From: Agarivorans sp. TSD2052
GTDB lineage: Bacteria > Pseudomonadota > Gammaproteobacteria > Enterobacterales > Celerinatantimonadaceae
Assembly: GCF_023238625.1 (NCBI RefSeq)
Contig: NZ_CP096670.1
Coordinates: 4,429,501-4,493,500, forward strand
Length of the DNA: 64,000 nt
Reading direction: 5' to 3'
Shown here: positions 38,006-48,957 of the stretch, one piece after another
Layout of the letters: every line of letters begins with the position of its first letter
How positions within the stretch are numbered: position 1 is the stretch's first letter
Made by a program: the position numbers and the translations under genes
The notes under the pieces: model-generated
Database searches by the model: none
What the model saw: the letters and a program-made list of their open reading frames with translations, nothing else
What the model was told of the DNA's origin: nothing

Positions 38006-39052
38006 CTATTGTTCTACTTCTGCTGCTGGCTGCAGTTTCTGCCACCATAAGTTAATTTTTACCGCTGAATCACTCACATTAATTAAGCTCATATCTTCTT
38101 GGGTCATTTCGCCGGCTGGCGGAGAAAAAGCAATATGTCGGCCCTGACTATTTAGGGGCTGCCAACGCAAAGGCGTCGCGCTGCGGCGGCTCGGGAAGAA
38201 ACCCACTGTAGGCACATCAAGTGCGCCGGCGATATGTAGTGGGCCAGTAGAACCGGCAATAAATAAATCGGCACAAGCAATCACTTGGCAAAACACCGCT
38301 AAACCCTGCTCAGAGAAATATAAACGGTGATCAATCTCTGCCTCAGCCAATTGCTCGGTCAGCTCTTGGGCAGCAACCAGCTCACCGGGGCCTGCGGTAA
38401 TAACAAAACAAGCCTCAGGCTTAAGCTTAGCCAAGCAATCTATCAAACTGAAGTACTGCTCTACGCTCAAATTATTGGCCGAACCACCACTTCCAATATG
38501 CACCATAAACAAAGGTTGGTCTTGCTGCTCAGCAAAATCACTGCGCTTGCGCCCAGCAAGTTGCTCTGGCTTAACGCTAAAGTACGGCGGTGTTGGCTCA
38601 CTGACGCTAACCTTATGGTGAATCAAAAACGCTCTGGCAAGATCCATATTGTATTCAAATTCAGGCTTACGAGATTGTGAGCGGCGTTGCTTTACACGCT
38701 GAGTAAATAAAAACTGCGCCAACTTGGTGGCTGGTGCGCAGCGCTGTTTAATCCCCGCTCTCGCGCCTAACCAGGCGTTGCGCATATTGGAAAATAAACA
38801 CAAATAACCATCAAACTGCTGCTGTTTAACCTGCGTGAGTAACTGGCTTTGCGCAGCCGAATCCCCCTCAGCCCCGCAATCAACAATCACCTTATCAATC
38901 CACGGACATAACTGCGCCAACGGAGCGGTATAACTAGGGACTAAAGCCGTTATTTCGGTATCAACTAGCGATTGCTTCAACAACGCGAAACTGGGCCAAG
39001 CCAGCATAAAATCACCAATTTTGTCATTTCGCACTACCAACAGCTTTTGCAT
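38006..39052 (-). CDS. GT9-family heptosyltransferase-like protein
   Basis: 348 residues: LLVVRNDKIGDFMLAWPSFALL at the N-terminus and FIAGSTGPLHIAGALDVPTVGFFPSRRSATP near 260 are the two GT9 blocks. This form (RNDKIGD, FPSRRS) resembles proteins assigned as heptosyltransferases in Shewanella and Vibrio core loci. It heads a two-gene minus-strand operon with the preceding GT9 gene and is divergent from coaD. The acceptor is unknown. Confidence 0.87.
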   Translation of the reverse strand: MQKLLVVRNDKIGDFMLAWPSFALLKQSLVDTEITALVPSYTAPLAQLCPWIDKVIVDCGAEGDSAAQSQLLTQVKQQQFDGYLCLFSNMRNAWLGARAGIKQRCAPATKLAQFLFTQRVKQRRSQSRKPEFEYNMDLARAFLIHHKVSVSEPTPPYFSVKPEQLAGRKRSDFAEQQDQPLFMVHIGSGGSANNLSVEQYFSLIDCLAKLKPEACFVITAGPGELVAAQELTEQLAEAEIDHRLYFSEQGLAVFCQVIACADLFIAGSTGPLHIAGALDVPTVGFFPSRRSATPLRWQPLNSQGRHIAFSPPAGEMTQEDMSLINVSDSAVKINLWWQKLQPAAEVEQ

Positions 39053-39249
39053 TATCTATTACCCCAATTATCAAGCTTGCGCATTGTGACTAATCTTGTC
39101 AGCTTGCTCAAGAAGTTTCCCAACGCTTTGAGCCGCTTACTATAAATACCGTTCATCTCGCTTACAATGCTACCCAGTAGACGCATTTTCTGGGCCGCGC
39201 ATTTCAGTGCACTTGCGGTTATAATCCAGCTAACAATCATTATCGGTAA

Positions 39250-40549
<1,300 letters not shown>

Positions 40550-40550
<1 letters not shown>

Positions 40551-41011
40551 TAAGGGGCGCTCGCTGTTGGAAATAGGGCTTGATAACTGTCTGGGTCTAC
40601 CGATAACAACTGCCCTTGCCAATTGGTAATAAAACGCTGCTCGGCCAGTTCAAATAAGGTTAATTCAAGCGGAGCCGCCGAGTTAGCCAAATACACCTGG
40701 ATAACTTGGCTGCTAGCAGCGCCGCCAACGGCATTAGGCCAAGGAACCAAGCTTGCGTGTAACCAAGCATCAATAACCGCAATAGAACGGTCTACAGGCG
40801 GTTCACTGCGCCATTGGGTTCCCATACGCTCAATCACTAGAGTGGGTAACTCTAAGCGTAAAATGGTGGCGCCTTGTGGCAGCAGTAAACCGTCTGCCAC
40901 CTGCTCAGAACCCATTTGCTGATCATTGAGCTCAACGTATTTAAAAATCAATATCATTGAGGCAACAGCAAATATGATGATGTTGTTCCAGCCTCTGCGG
41001 CTCATTTTCAT
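40550..41011 (-). CDS. hypothetical membrane-anchored protein upstream of mutM
   Basis: 153 residues with one N-terminal hydrophobic segment (about 8-24, [17 protein letters not shown]) and a soluble remainder that should face the periplasm. I do not recognise a functional motif. [19 protein letters not shown] suggests a small beta-rich domain. Stop and start codons overlap with mutM, so it is co-translated with the repair enzyme; similar small proteins occur at this site in related genera, but no role is known to me. Confidence 0.8.
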
Positions 41012-41100
41012 TGACGTTCTCCCTTCTTATCAGGCCATCATAAGCGGGAAGTAATTAGCGAGTAAAGGGTTAGGCGAATTGGAAGAGGCTAAAAAAAGGC

Positions 41101-41128
41101 CAAAAAAAAGCCCAGCCTAAGCTGAGCT
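41101..41128 (-). terminator. intrinsic terminator of the rpmB-rpmG operon
   Basis: Reading leftward, an 8-bp stem with one G-U pair (41121-41128 with 41109-41116, loop of four) is followed by seven or more T residues (A-run 41102-41108 on the plus strand), 24 bases after the rpmG stop. Confidence 0.88.
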
Positions 41129-41151
41129 TCTTTATACATTAAAGCCAAAAT

Positions 41152-41319
41152 CTATTTGATTTTGCCTTCTTTGTACATAACGTGCTTGCGTACAACGGGA
41201 TCAAATTTTTTGATTTCCATTTTTTCAGGCATGTTACGTTTGTTCTTATCAGTGGTGTAGAAGTGACCAGTGCCAGCTGATGAGTTCAAACGAATTTTCT
41301 CGCGAATACCTTTAGCCAT
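41152..41319 (-). CDS. rpmG: 50S ribosomal protein L33
   Basis: 55 residues: it starts [20 protein letters not shown] and ends MYKEGKIK, which is the L33 sequence type of gammaproteobacteria. AGGAGC lies just before the ATG (complement of 41317-41319). The zinc-binding cysteine pairs of the C+ paralogue are absent, so this is the zinc-independent form. It lies 11 bases after rpmB in the usual rpmB-rpmG operon. Confidence 0.97.
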   Translation of the reverse strand: MAKGIREKIRLNSSAGTGHFYTTDKNKRNMPEKMEIKKFDPVVRKHVMYKEGKIK

Positions 41320-41330
41320 TATTTAGCTCC

Positions 41331-41567
41331 TTATACCTTCTCACCACGACCACGCATCTCAGCTAAAATAGCGTCGATACCTTTTTTGTCGATGATGCGC
41401 ATACCTTTAGTAGATACGCGTAATTTAACAAAACGTTTCTCACTCTCAACCCAAAAACGGTGAGAATGAAGATTAGGCAAAAAACGACGACGTGTGCGGT
41501 TTTTTGCGTGTGATACGTTGTTACCAACAGCTGGTTTTTTACCAGTAACTTGGCATACTCTAGACAT
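41331..41567 (-). CDS. rpmB: 50S ribosomal protein L28
   Basis: 78 residues from [16 protein letters not shown], the standard L28 N-terminus; an in-frame extension to 41612 has no support. [16 protein letters not shown] and the C-terminal [14 protein letters not shown] are conserved. It is followed by rpmG 11 bases later. Both belong to the large ribosomal subunit. Confidence 0.97.
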   Translation of the reverse strand: MSRVCQVTGKKPAVGNNVSHAKNRTRRRFLPNLHSHRFWVESEKRFVKLRVSTKGMRIIDKKGIDAILAEMRGRGEKV

Positions 41568-41700
41568 GTCAGTCTTCTCCAAATATATACTTCTGCTCGA
41601 GCATCTGTTCATGCCCCGTTAGGCCGTCGCCCGGGACGACAGAAAGGCCGCATTTTATACAGGAAATAGAACCCTAGATCAACTAAAAATTGAACAAAGA

Positions 41701-42375
41701 TCAGATCCAACCACGTTCGGCAAAAGACATAGTCTCTCCATAACCGATTACAATATGGTCTAAAACTCGCACATCAATCAGCGCTAAGGCCTTGATTAAT
41801 TTAGTAGTAATTTGCTTATCAGCCTGACTCGGCTCGGCCACTCCCGAAGGGTGGTTATGGGCAAATATTACCGCAGCGGCATTTTTTTCTAATACACGCT
41901 GTACCACTACCCGTGGATAAACACTGGCAGCATCAATCGTTCCGAAAAATAGCGGCGCGAATTGTAACACTCGATGCTGATTATCCAATAGCAATATCGC
42001 AAATACTTCGCGTTGTTGGTGAGATAATTCCATAGAAAGGTAGTTTTTGGCCGATTCAGCGCTATCTACCACACTTTTTTCACTGATGTCGGCCAATAAA
42101 TAACGCCGACTCATTTCAATGCTGGCTTGTAATTGAGCGAATTTCGCACAACCCATGCCGCGTTCAGCACAAAAAGTTTGCTGATCAGCCGACAATACCG
42201 CCCGCAACGAGCCAAAATGTTGCAGTAGATGCTGGGCTAAACTTACCGCGTCCATTCCGGCGCAGCCAATGCGCAAAAAAATAGCCAGTAATTCAGCATC
42301 ACTTAGGCTGTGGGCACCTTTAGAGAGGAGTTTTTCTCTAGGCCGCTGATCGGCTGGCCAATCTGATATCGACAT
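41701..42375 (-). CDS. radC: RadC-family JAMM-domain protein
   Basis: 224 residues from [16 protein letters not shown], the standard start; an upstream extension to 42417 is unlikely. An N-terminal helix-hairpin-helix part (to about 100) precedes the JAB1/MPN metal domain with [14 protein letters not shown] (near 173-186), which carries the zinc-ligating HxH and D. The original DNA-repair role of RadC is not supported by later work and the biochemical activity is unknown. It is divergent from coaBC, as in E. coli. Confidence 0.94.
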   Translation of the reverse strand: MSISDWPADQRPREKLLSKGAHSLSDAELLAIFLRIGCAGMDAVSLAQHLLQHFGSLRAVLSADQQTFCAERGMGCAKFAQLQASIEMSRRYLLADISEKSVVDSAESAKNYLSMELSHQQREVFAILLLDNQHRVLQFAPLFFGTIDAASVYPRVVVQRVLEKNAAAVIFAHNHPSGVAEPSQADKQITTKLIKALALIDVRVLDHIVIGYGETMSFAERGWI

Positions 42376-42500
42376 ACACTTAATAATAGATAACTCAATA
42401 TAATAAGAGTAGATCAATCTGTCGACTTGTCTATGCGGAGCGCTTAAGTTTTATGGTAGGCTTGCCGATATTAAACGGTGATTAATATTTCGGTATCAGC

Positions 42501-43721
42501 ATGTTAACGGGAAAGAAAATACTGCTCGCCATTAGTGGCGGCATCGCGGCATATAAAATGCCTGAATTAGTTCGTCGCTTGAAAGATCATGGCGCAGAAG
42601 TAAAAGTGGTGATGACCGAGCACGCCACCAGCTTTATCACTCCGCTTACCTTGCAAGCTGTATCCGGTGAGCCAGTGGGGCTGAAAGTGGTAGACCCCAC
42701 TCAAGAAGGCTCGATGGGGCATATCGCTTATGCCAAATGGCCAGACTTAGTATTATTAGCGCCCGCCACCGCCAACGCTATCGCCAAGTTTTGCCACGGT
42801 ATCTCCGACGACTTAGTGAGCACCCTGTTACAAGCCACTGGCGCCCCCGTTGCGGTAGCGCCAGCGATGAATCAACAAATGTACCTAGCAGCCGCCACGC
42901 AAGCCAACTTAGCGGTGCTTAAGCAACGTTCTGTGCCCATCTGGGGGCCAGCTCAAGGCGAGCAAGCCTGCGGAGACGTAGGCCCAGGCAGGATGCTAGA
43001 GCCCGCCCAGTTACTGGCGAATATTCAGCAGCATTTTTCCGATGCTAGGCAACCACCGCTATTAGCTGGTAAACATGTGGTGATTACCGCAGGGCCAACC
43101 CGCGAAGCGATAGACCCAGTGCGTTACATTAGCAACCACAGCTCTGGTAAAATGGGTTTCGCTTTAGCCCAAGCGGCTAAACAACTAGGCGCCAAGGTGA
43201 GTATAATTTCTGGCCCAGTAAACTTAACCACGCCAGCAGGTATTAATAAAATCGCCGTCACCAGTGCGCAGCAAATGTTAGACGCCTCACTCGCAGAAGT
43301 CGCTAACTGCGACATATTTATTGCCTGTGCCGCGGTGGCAGACTACCGAGTAGCCAGCGTTGCTGAGCAAAAAATTAAGAAAACCGATGAAAGCGATGAT
43401 ATGCAATTACGTTTGGTTAAAAATCCAGATATTGTTGCCACCATCGCGGGCTTAAACAACAAACCTTTTACCGTAGGTTTTGCCGCTGAAACGCAAAATC
43501 TAGACAATTATGCCCAAGATAAGATGGCGCGAAAAAACCTAGACATGATCGCCGCCAACGACGTATCAAAGCCCGACCAAGGCTTTAATAGTGAACAAAA
43601 TGCCCTAAAGGTATTTTGGCCAACTGGCCATCAGCAATTAGACCTCGCTGATAAGGCCGATTTAGCTCAACAACTACTCGCACTAGTTGCCAAGCAATAC
43701 GCTTTACAACAATCAAAATAA
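42501..43721 (+). CDS. coaBC: bifunctional phosphopantothenoylcysteine decarboxylase / phosphopantothenate-cysteine ligase
   Basis: 406 residues. The CoaC flavoprotein half (1-185) has [29 protein letters not shown] and the PGRMLEP substrate flap. The CoaB ligase half (190-400) has [25 protein letters not shown]. It turns 4'-phosphopantothenate and cysteine, using CTP, into 4'-phosphopantetheine. The dut gene begins five bases after its stop. Confidence 0.97.
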   Translation: MLTGKKILLAISGGIAAYKMPELVRRLKDHGAEVKVVMTEHATSFITPLTLQAVSGEPVGLKVVDPTQEGSMGHIAYAKWPDLVLLAPATANAIAKFCHGISDDLVSTLLQATGAPVAVAPAMNQQMYLAAATQANLAVLKQRSVPIWGPAQGEQACGDVGPGRMLEPAQLLANIQQHFSDARQPPLLAGKHVVITAGPTREAIDPVRYISNHSSGKMGFALAQAAKQLGAKVSIISGPVNLTTPAGINKIAVTSAQQMLDASLAEVANCDIFIACAAVADYRVASVAEQKIKKTDESDDMQLRLVKNPDIVATIAGLNNKPFTVGFAAETQNLDNYAQDKMARKNLDMIAANDVSKPDQGFNSEQNALKVFWPTGHQQLDLADKADLAQQLLALVAKQYALQQSK

Positions 43722-43725
43722 AATA

Positions 43726-44181
43726 ATGACTCAAATAGCACTTAAAATACTAGACCAAAGAATTGGCACTACTTTTCCAATCCCAGAATATGCTACGCCA
43801 GGCTCAGCAGGTATGGACTTACGTGCCTGCCTCGACACAGCCATTGAACTCGCTCCCGGACAAACGGAGCTACTTCCTACTGGCTTAGCCATTCATATCG
43901 CCGATCCATCACTGGCTGCCACAATATTACCGCGCTCAGGCCTTGGCCATAAACACGGCATAGTATTAGGCAATTTAGTGGGCCTTATCGATTCTGACTA
44001 CCAAGGACAACTAATGGTGTCTTGTTGGAACCGTGGGCAAACCCACTTCACCATTCAACCCGGTGAACGGATCGCGCAATTGGTTTTTGTGCCAGTAGTA
44101 CAAGCTAGCTTTGAAATTGTAGAAGATTTTAACGCCAGTCAGCGTGGTGAAGGTGGCTTTGGCCATTCGGGTACCAAATAA
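43726..44181 (+). CDS. dut: deoxyuridine 5'-triphosphate nucleotidohydrolase
   Basis: 151 residues from [14 protein letters not shown]; the in-frame extension to 43687 overlaps coaBC and is unlikely. The five dUTPase motifs are visible: [38 protein letters not shown] and the C-terminal [10 protein letters not shown]. It hydrolyses dUTP to dUMP, keeping uracil out of DNA and supplying thymidylate synthesis. It is probably co-transcribed with coaBC and slmA. Confidence 0.97.
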   Translation: MTQIALKILDQRIGTTFPIPEYATPGSAGMDLRACLDTAIELAPGQTELLPTGLAIHIADPSLAATILPRSGLGHKHGIVLGNLVGLIDSDYQGQLMVSCWNRGQTHFTIQPGERIAQLVFVPVVQASFEIVEDFNASQRGEGGFGHSGTK

Positions 44182-44232
44182 ACGCTTTTCACCGCAGTAC
44201 GCTAATAGACTATAAAAAGGATAATTATAAAA

Positions 44233-44826
44233 ATGGCGGGAAAACCCAAAAGCAATCGCCGAGAACAGATACTTCAAGCACTGGCTAGAATGTTAGAAAC
44301 TAGCCACGGACAGCGCATCACAACCGCAAGTTTAGCCAAAGAAGTAGGTGTATCAGAAGCCGCTCTCTATCGTCACTTTCCAAGCAAAGCACGGATGTTT
44401 GAAGGGCTAATAGAGTTTATTGAAGAAACCTTACTATCGCGCATTAACCTGATTCAAGAAGAACAAAAAGACACCCTTAATCGTTGCCAACACATATTAA
44501 TGCTATTACTCGGCTTCTCTGAACGTAACCCAGGCTTAAGCCGCATTCTTACCGGCGACGCCTTGCAGGGCGAACACGAGCGTTTACGCGCTCGAGTCAG
44601 CGTGTTGTTTGACAAAATAGAAGTGCAACTCAAACAAATACTACGCGAGCGTCGTTTGCGTGAAGGGCAGGGCTTCTTAATAGAAGAAAACAGTTTAGCC
44701 ACCTTGCTGCTAGCCTATACCGAGGGCCGCATTAGCCAATATGTGCGCAGCGAATTTAAACTGGTGCCCACAGCCCAGTTTGATGTGCATTGGGGTTTCT
44801 TAAAACAACAATTAATACAGGGATAA
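44233..44826 (+). CDS. slmA: nucleoid occlusion factor SlmA
   Basis: 197 residues, TetR fold. The N-terminal HTH contains [27 protein letters not shown] and the whole protein matches SlmA in length and in its position after dut. SlmA bound to its DNA sites blocks FtsZ assembly over the nucleoid. A ribosome site (AAAAGGATAA) precedes the ATG. A strong terminator follows. Confidence 0.96.
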   Translation: MAGKPKSNRREQILQALARMLETSHGQRITTASLAKEVGVSEAALYRHFPSKARMFEGLIEFIEETLLSRINLIQEEQKDTLNRCQHILMLLLGFSERNPGLSRILTGDALQGEHERLRARVSVLFDKIEVQLKQILRERRLREGQGFLIEENSLATLLLAYTEGRISQYVRSEFKLVPTAQFDVHWGFLKQQLIQG

Positions 44827-44844
44827 AGCCCACTTTTTTTACTT

Positions 44845-44880
44845 AAACGCCCACAAATGATTACTTGGGCGTTTTTTATT
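44845..44880 (+). terminator. intrinsic terminator after slmA
   Basis: Stem AACGCCCA (44846-44853) with TGGGCGTT (44866-44873), then six T residues. Confidence 0.9.
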
Positions 44881-44964
44881 CAATTGTAAAAAAAATGGAC
44901 ACTTGTTTGTATTGAAAAAACTGCTAGATTTGTAGCAACTTTCACATAGATAGGTCTAACAAAC

Positions 44965-45795
44965 ATGGACGTACTCGATCAAGGCACCAGCTGGTTAGAA
45001 AACAACCAAGAATTACTACTGCAATATGCGATTAACATTGGCGCTGCAATAATTGTACTCGTTATAGGTATGATAGTAGCGCGCGTTTTAGCATCAAGCG
45101 TTGAAAAACTAATGAACGCCCGTAACCTCGACTCTACCATTAGTCACTTTGTAGCTTCGATGGTGAAATACGTGATAATCGCCTTTGTGATTATTGCCGC
45201 TCTTTCACGTATTGGTATTCAAACCGCCTCATTTGTCGCCATTATTGGTGCTGCAGGTTTAGCGGTGGGCTTGGCCTTACAAGGTTCACTGTCTAACTTT
45301 GCTGCAGGCGTACTGATTATTGGTTTCCGCCCATTCAAAGCCGGTGACTTCGTAGAAATTGCCGGTACTGCTGGCTCGGTAGCCTCAGTACAAATTTTTA
45401 CTACGGTATTAAAAACCCCCGACAACAAACAAATTGTAGTGCCTAATGGTTCGGTATTAGGTGGCAATATTGTCAACTACTCTACTCACCCAACCCGCCG
45501 TGTTGATCTGGTGGTAGGTGTTAGCTACAACGCAGACTTAGCCCAAACTAAAGCGATTCTACGCGAAGTATGTGAAGCTGATTCTCGCGTGCTAAAAGAT
45601 CCAGACATCACTATTGGTGTAGTAGAGCTAGCCGACAGTTCGGTAAATTTAGTGGTTCGCCCATGGGTGAACAGTGCTGATTACTGGGGTGTATACTTTG
45701 ACCTAAACGAAAACATCAAAGTTGCACTAGACAATGCCGGTATTGAAATTCCATTCCCACAAATGGATGTACATTTGGAAAAAGCCGCTAGCTAA
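44965..45795 (+). CDS. mscS: small-conductance mechanosensitive channel, MscS type
   Basis: 276 residues, close to E. coli MscS (286). Three membrane helices lie within residues 20-125; the third, GAAGLAVGLALQGSLSNFAAGVLI, has the Gly/Ala pattern of the MscS pore helix. The cytoplasmic beta and alpha/beta domains follow (PNGSVLGGNIVNYS near 160). It opens under membrane tension during osmotic downshock. It stands alone between terminators. Confidence 0.95.
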   Translation: MDVLDQGTSWLENNQELLLQYAINIGAAIIVLVIGMIVARVLASSVEKLMNARNLDSTISHFVASMVKYVIIAFVIIAALSRIGIQTASFVAIIGAAGLAVGLALQGSLSNFAAGVLIIGFRPFKAGDFVEIAGTAGSVASVQIFTTVLKTPDNKQIVVPNGSVLGGNIVNYSTHPTRRVDLVVGVSYNADLAQTKAILREVCEADSRVLKDPDITIGVVELADSSVNLVVRPWVNSADYWGVYFDLNENIKVALDNAGIEIPFPQMDVHLEKAAS

Positions 45796-45813
45796 TAGCC
45801 TCTCTTCAAATGC

Positions 45814-45843
45814 AAAAGCACAGCCTAGGCTGTGCTTTTTTAT
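45814..45843 (+). terminator. intrinsic terminator after mscS
   Basis: A perfect 10-bp stem (AAAGCACAGC, loop CTAG, GCTGTGCTTT at 45829-45838) with a T-run. Confidence 0.92.
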
Positions 45844-45908
45844 GCCCGAGAGTAACTGAATAAGCTCGGCTTGATGAAGGCGAGTGAGTATTCGCTGCCG
45901 CCCTAGGG

Positions 45909-46364
45909 CTAAATATCGTCTAAGCGGTGAGTAGCATGCACCATTTGTTGCTGACGCTTTTCTTGGTGTTCAATTAAGTTACCCAAAAATTGCCGAGCGC
46001 CTAACATGGTTAAGGCGTCTTTAGCCATGCGCAACAACGCTAAAGATTGCTCACTCAAATCTAAGGCTAGGGTGCTCACATCGTCACTGCTCATATTGGC
46101 TGGCAGGCTTAATTTAGCCATTTTCTCTACTAAATCTTGCTCGGCGCGAATGTCTGTCCAGGTATCGAGTAACTCAGGCTTAGCTTGATGAATGAAGTCT
46201 TTTAAATGGGCCGCATTGTCTTTTTCTTGATGCTGCAAATAGGCCAACAACATTCTTACCCGTTCAGAGTCGGCATTGAGCTCTAAACGTCGATATAAAG
46301 GCAACATGGCTTCTCGGCAAGCAACAAAGTGCTCTAATAACTGCTTAAGTTGATTAAAACGCAT
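45909..46364 (-). CDS. ferritin-like four-helix protein of unknown function
   Basis: 151 residues, almost entirely helical. Two similar acidic/histidine segments, HQEKDNAAHLKDF (about 45-57) and EHQEKRQQQMVHATH (about 132-146), look like the paired E-x-x-H helices of ferritin-like or hemerythrin-like di-iron or metal proteins. I do not recognise the exact family. It is divergent from a potassium-channel gene, and a perfect FNR-type site lies between them, so low oxygen may control it. Confidence 0.75.
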   Translation of the reverse strand: MRFNQLKQLLEHFVACREAMLPLYRRLELNADSERVRMLLAYLQHQEKDNAAHLKDFIHQAKPELLDTWTDIRAEQDLVEKMAKLSLPANMSSDDVSTLALDLSEQSLALLRMAKDALTMLGARQFLGNLIEHQEKRQQQMVHATHRLDDI

Positions 46365-46438
46365 GGTAATGACTCCAGAACAGACTCTTTAATAACTATA
46401 GTAGAGCGCCAATCGCTGAATGGCTAAGTTAAGCGCCG

Positions 46439-46462
46439 GCAGCTTGATATACATCAAGCTGC
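46439..46462. promoter_or_regulatory. FNR-type binding site in a divergent promoter region
   Basis: TTGAT-ATAC-ATCAA at 46444-46457 is an exact match to the FNR/EtrA consensus (TTGAT-N4-ATCAA) and is extended to a 10-bp inverted repeat by flanking AGC/GCT. It lies about 80 bp upstream of the ferritin-like gene and about 125 bp upstream of the K+ channel gene. Confidence 0.7.
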
Positions 46463-46583
46463 ATTGGCAGTTTGTGTAGAGCTTGCGATCCAGCTCAAAA
46501 AGTCTCCGCTTTGCACAATTGGCAAGCAGCCAAATCACAGATTTGCTATGGTAGTAAGTATAGGATTAATGTAAGGAAAACCG

Positions 46584-47252
46584 ATGAAAAAGCTGGTGTC
46601 GTGGAGCGAAAAGAATAACTTTATTTTTCTTACCGCTGCCTTAATTGGTTACATCTTTCTGGCTGCCTGCCTTGATCAGTTTTGGCAAGGCGACGGCTTT
46701 AAGTTTCTCCAAGCCGCCATGGTATTAGTATTAGCCGGTGGAGTATGGCAAGCCAAGGGCAAACGCCTTTGGTATGTTACCGGCCTAGGCTTTTTACTCA
46801 CCACCACTACGCTGGCTTTCTTTAGCTTTTGGTTTGAAGCCGAAGGCCTCGTGAGCTTATATTTGGCCATTGTGTTTTGCTACTTAGTCATGACGACCTG
46901 GACAGCCCTAAAACAAGTGCTATTTACCGGCAACATTGATACCAACAAAATTGTGGGTGCTATCTGCATCTTCTTGCTAATAGGCCTAGGCTGGGCGCAT
47001 TTGTACACCATTCTTAACTTCTGGTTTAACGATGCCTTTAACGGTGTACCCACCGAGCACTGGAGTACTCAGATGACCGATTTCATCTACTTCAGCTTTG
47101 TTACACTCACAACCCTCGGTTATGGCGAAATCACACCTAATACCCCCATCACGCGCTTCTTCACCTATAGCGAAGCGGTATTTGGCCAGTTTTATATGGC
47201 GATATTGGTCGCCAGTTTAGTAGGCGCGCGTATGTCAGAGCGAGAGCCTTAA
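46584..47252 (+). CDS. voltage-independent potassium channel-like membrane protein (Ion_trans_2)
   Basis: 222 residues with about six hydrophobic segments. The last pair flanks a pore loop with the selectivity filter TLGYGE (in FVTLTTLGYGEITP, about residues 172-185), as in K+ channels. The C-terminal tail is too short for an RCK ligand domain. It would be an inner-membrane cation channel; its gating signal is unknown. A clear ribosome site (AAGGAAAA) precedes the ATG. Confidence 0.87.
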   Translation: MKKLVSWSEKNNFIFLTAALIGYIFLAACLDQFWQGDGFKFLQAAMVLVLAGGVWQAKGKRLWYVTGLGFLLTTTTLAFFSFWFEAEGLVSLYLAIVFCYLVMTTWTALKQVLFTGNIDTNKIVGAICIFLLIGLGWAHLYTILNFWFNDAFNGVPTEHWSTQMTDFIYFSFVTLTTLGYGEITPNTPITRFFTYSEAVFGQFYMAILVASLVGARMSEREP

Positions 47253-47261
47253 ACTCTACCC

Positions 47262-47288
47262 ATAAAAAAGGCGACCCAATGGTCGCCT
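47262..47288 (-). terminator. intrinsic terminator of the rph-pyrE operon
   Basis: Stem AGGCGACC (47269-47276), loop CAAT, GGTCGCCT (47281-47288). On the minus strand it is followed by six or more T residues. Confidence 0.88.
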
Positions 47289-47311
47289 GTTACGGTTTTA
47301 GCACTCAAGTA

Positions 47312-47956
47312 CTAGGCAATGCCGTATTGCTCACGGTAAGCACTGACTGCAGCCAAGGCCGTTTGGTTAGTGCCTTGCTCTTCTAAGTAAGTGATTAAAT
47401 CTGCCAGCTTAACAATAGAGATAACCGTGGCATTGTAGTCACGCTCAACCTCTTGAATCGCCGACAGCTCGCCTTTACCTTTCTCTTGGCGATCTAGCGC
47501 AATCAGCACACCCGCAAGCGCTGCGTTATGGGCATTAATAATGTCCATTGACTCACGAATAGCGGTGCCCGCGGTAATTACGTCGTCAACCAACATGACC
47601 TTGCCAGCCAACTCAGAACCTACCAAACTACCGCCTTCGCCATGGGTTTTAGCTTCTTTACGGTTAAAGCAATAAGGCACATCTTTACCGTGGTGTTCGT
47701 CTAAGGCCACCACCGTAGTCGTCGCAATAGGAATACCTTTATAAGCAGGGCCAAACACTAAATCGTAATCAATGTTTGAGTCTTGCAGCGCGGCAGCGTA
47801 AAACTTACCTAAACGGTTTAAATCACGGCCGGTGTTAAACAAACCCGCATTAAAAAAGTACGGGCTAGTACGGCCAGATTTTAAGGTAAATTCGCCAAAC
47901 TTTAGGACGCCTTTGGCTAAAGCAAATTCAATAAACTCACGTTGATAAGCTTTCAT
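47312..47956 (-). CDS. pyrE: orotate phosphoribosyltransferase
   Basis: 214 residues from the second of two adjacent ATGs, which fits the family start MKxYQRxFIEFAL and the GAGAG ribosome site. [16 protein letters not shown] binds orotate, and [16 protein letters not shown] (about 120-135) is the PRPP loop. It forms orotidine monophosphate in pyrimidine synthesis. It lies 14 bases after rph. In E. coli pyrE is attenuated through rph translation, and the same order suggests similar coupling. Confidence 0.97.
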   Translation of the reverse strand: MKAYQREFIEFALAKGVLKFGEFTLKSGRTSPYFFNAGLFNTGRDLNRLGKFYAAALQDSNIDYDLVFGPAYKGIPIATTTVVALDEHHGKDVPYCFNRKEAKTHGEGGSLVGSELAGKVMLVDDVITAGTAIRESMDIINAHNAALAGVLIALDRQEKGKGELSAIQEVERDYNATVISIVKLADLITYLEEQGTNQTALAAVSAYREQYGIA

Positions 47957-47970
47957 CATTCTCTCTCAAA

Positions 47971-48687
47971 TTAACCCGCTAGGGCTTCACGTTGGGCCGC
48001 ATTAATTTGGGCAATACCGTCTTTAGCAAAGGCTAACATGTCTAACAGTTCTTGGTGGCTAAACGGTGCGCCTTCAGCCGTGCCTTGCACTTCAATCATG
48101 TTGCCGTCTTCACACATGACTACGTTCATGTCGGTTTCAGCTACGCTGTCTTCGGTGTACTCAAGGTCACACACCACTTCACCGCCAACAACACCTACCG
48201 ATACCGCTGCAATAAGCTGTTTCAGTGGGCTTACTTTAAGTTTCTTCTGCTCTATCATCCACCAAATGGCGTCTTGTAATGCCACACATGCGCCAGTAAT
48301 GGCCGCAGTACGGGTGCCGCCATCGGCTTGAATAACATCACAATCAACCACAATGGTGTATTCACCCAAGGCTTCTAAATCAACTGCAGCACGTAGCGAG
48401 CGACCAATTAAGCGTTGGATTTCTTGAGTACGACCACTTTGCTTACCACGCGCCGCTTCACGCCCCATACGGCTATGCGTAGAGCGAGGCAACATACCGT
48501 ATTCAGCAGTAATCCAACCTTGGCCCTTACCTTTTAAGAAACGTGGTACACCATCGTCTACCGAGGCATTACATAACACTTTGGTATCACCAAACTCGAC
48601 CAATACCGACCCCTCGGCATGTGCCGTGTAGTTACGAGTAATAGTAATAGGGCGCATTTGTTCAACAGCTCTTCCGTTAGGACGCAT
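47971..48687 (-). CDS. rph: ribonuclease PH
   Basis: 238 residues and intact, unlike the frameshifted gene of E. coli K-12. [36 protein letters not shown] and [15 protein letters not shown] are family blocks; the Arg and Asp residues of the phosphate and metal sites are present. It trims tRNA 3' ends phosphorolytically. It is first in the rph-pyrE operon and divergent from yicC. Confidence 0.97.
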   Translation of the reverse strand: MRPNGRAVEQMRPITITRNYTAHAEGSVLVEFGDTKVLCNASVDDGVPRFLKGKGQGWITAEYGMLPRSTHSRMGREAARGKQSGRTQEIQRLIGRSLRAAVDLEALGEYTIVVDCDVIQADGGTRTAAITGACVALQDAIWWMIEQKKLKVSPLKQLIAAVSVGVVGGEVVCDLEYTEDSVAETDMNVVMCEDGNMIEVQGTAEGAPFSHQELLDMLAFAKDGIAQINAAQREALAG

Positions 48688-48957
48688 GGTAGTAACCTTT
48701 AAATAGAAAATTCGCGGCTATTATATACAGGTTCTCCTACAAAGTGCAGATTTCAGAGCAGCCTGAGTAAAACCCATTCTCGGCGTATTGTTAAAATAAT
48801 GGTGACCAGCTTAAAAAAACACGGCAAGCCCGAAGTGGATTGGCTGGGCGCTTTGGTGACGTGGATTTAGCGGCTTTTATCGCACTTGCTCACACCCACA
48901 CTGACGAAGCGCTGAATAACCGCTATAATCGAGCAAATTTATTGAGGGTATTCAACT

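Noticed and set aside
48688-48957. Decayed gene between rph and yicC
   Set aside because: No frame of useful length or recognisable protein fragment in 270 bp; more likely divergent promoter space.
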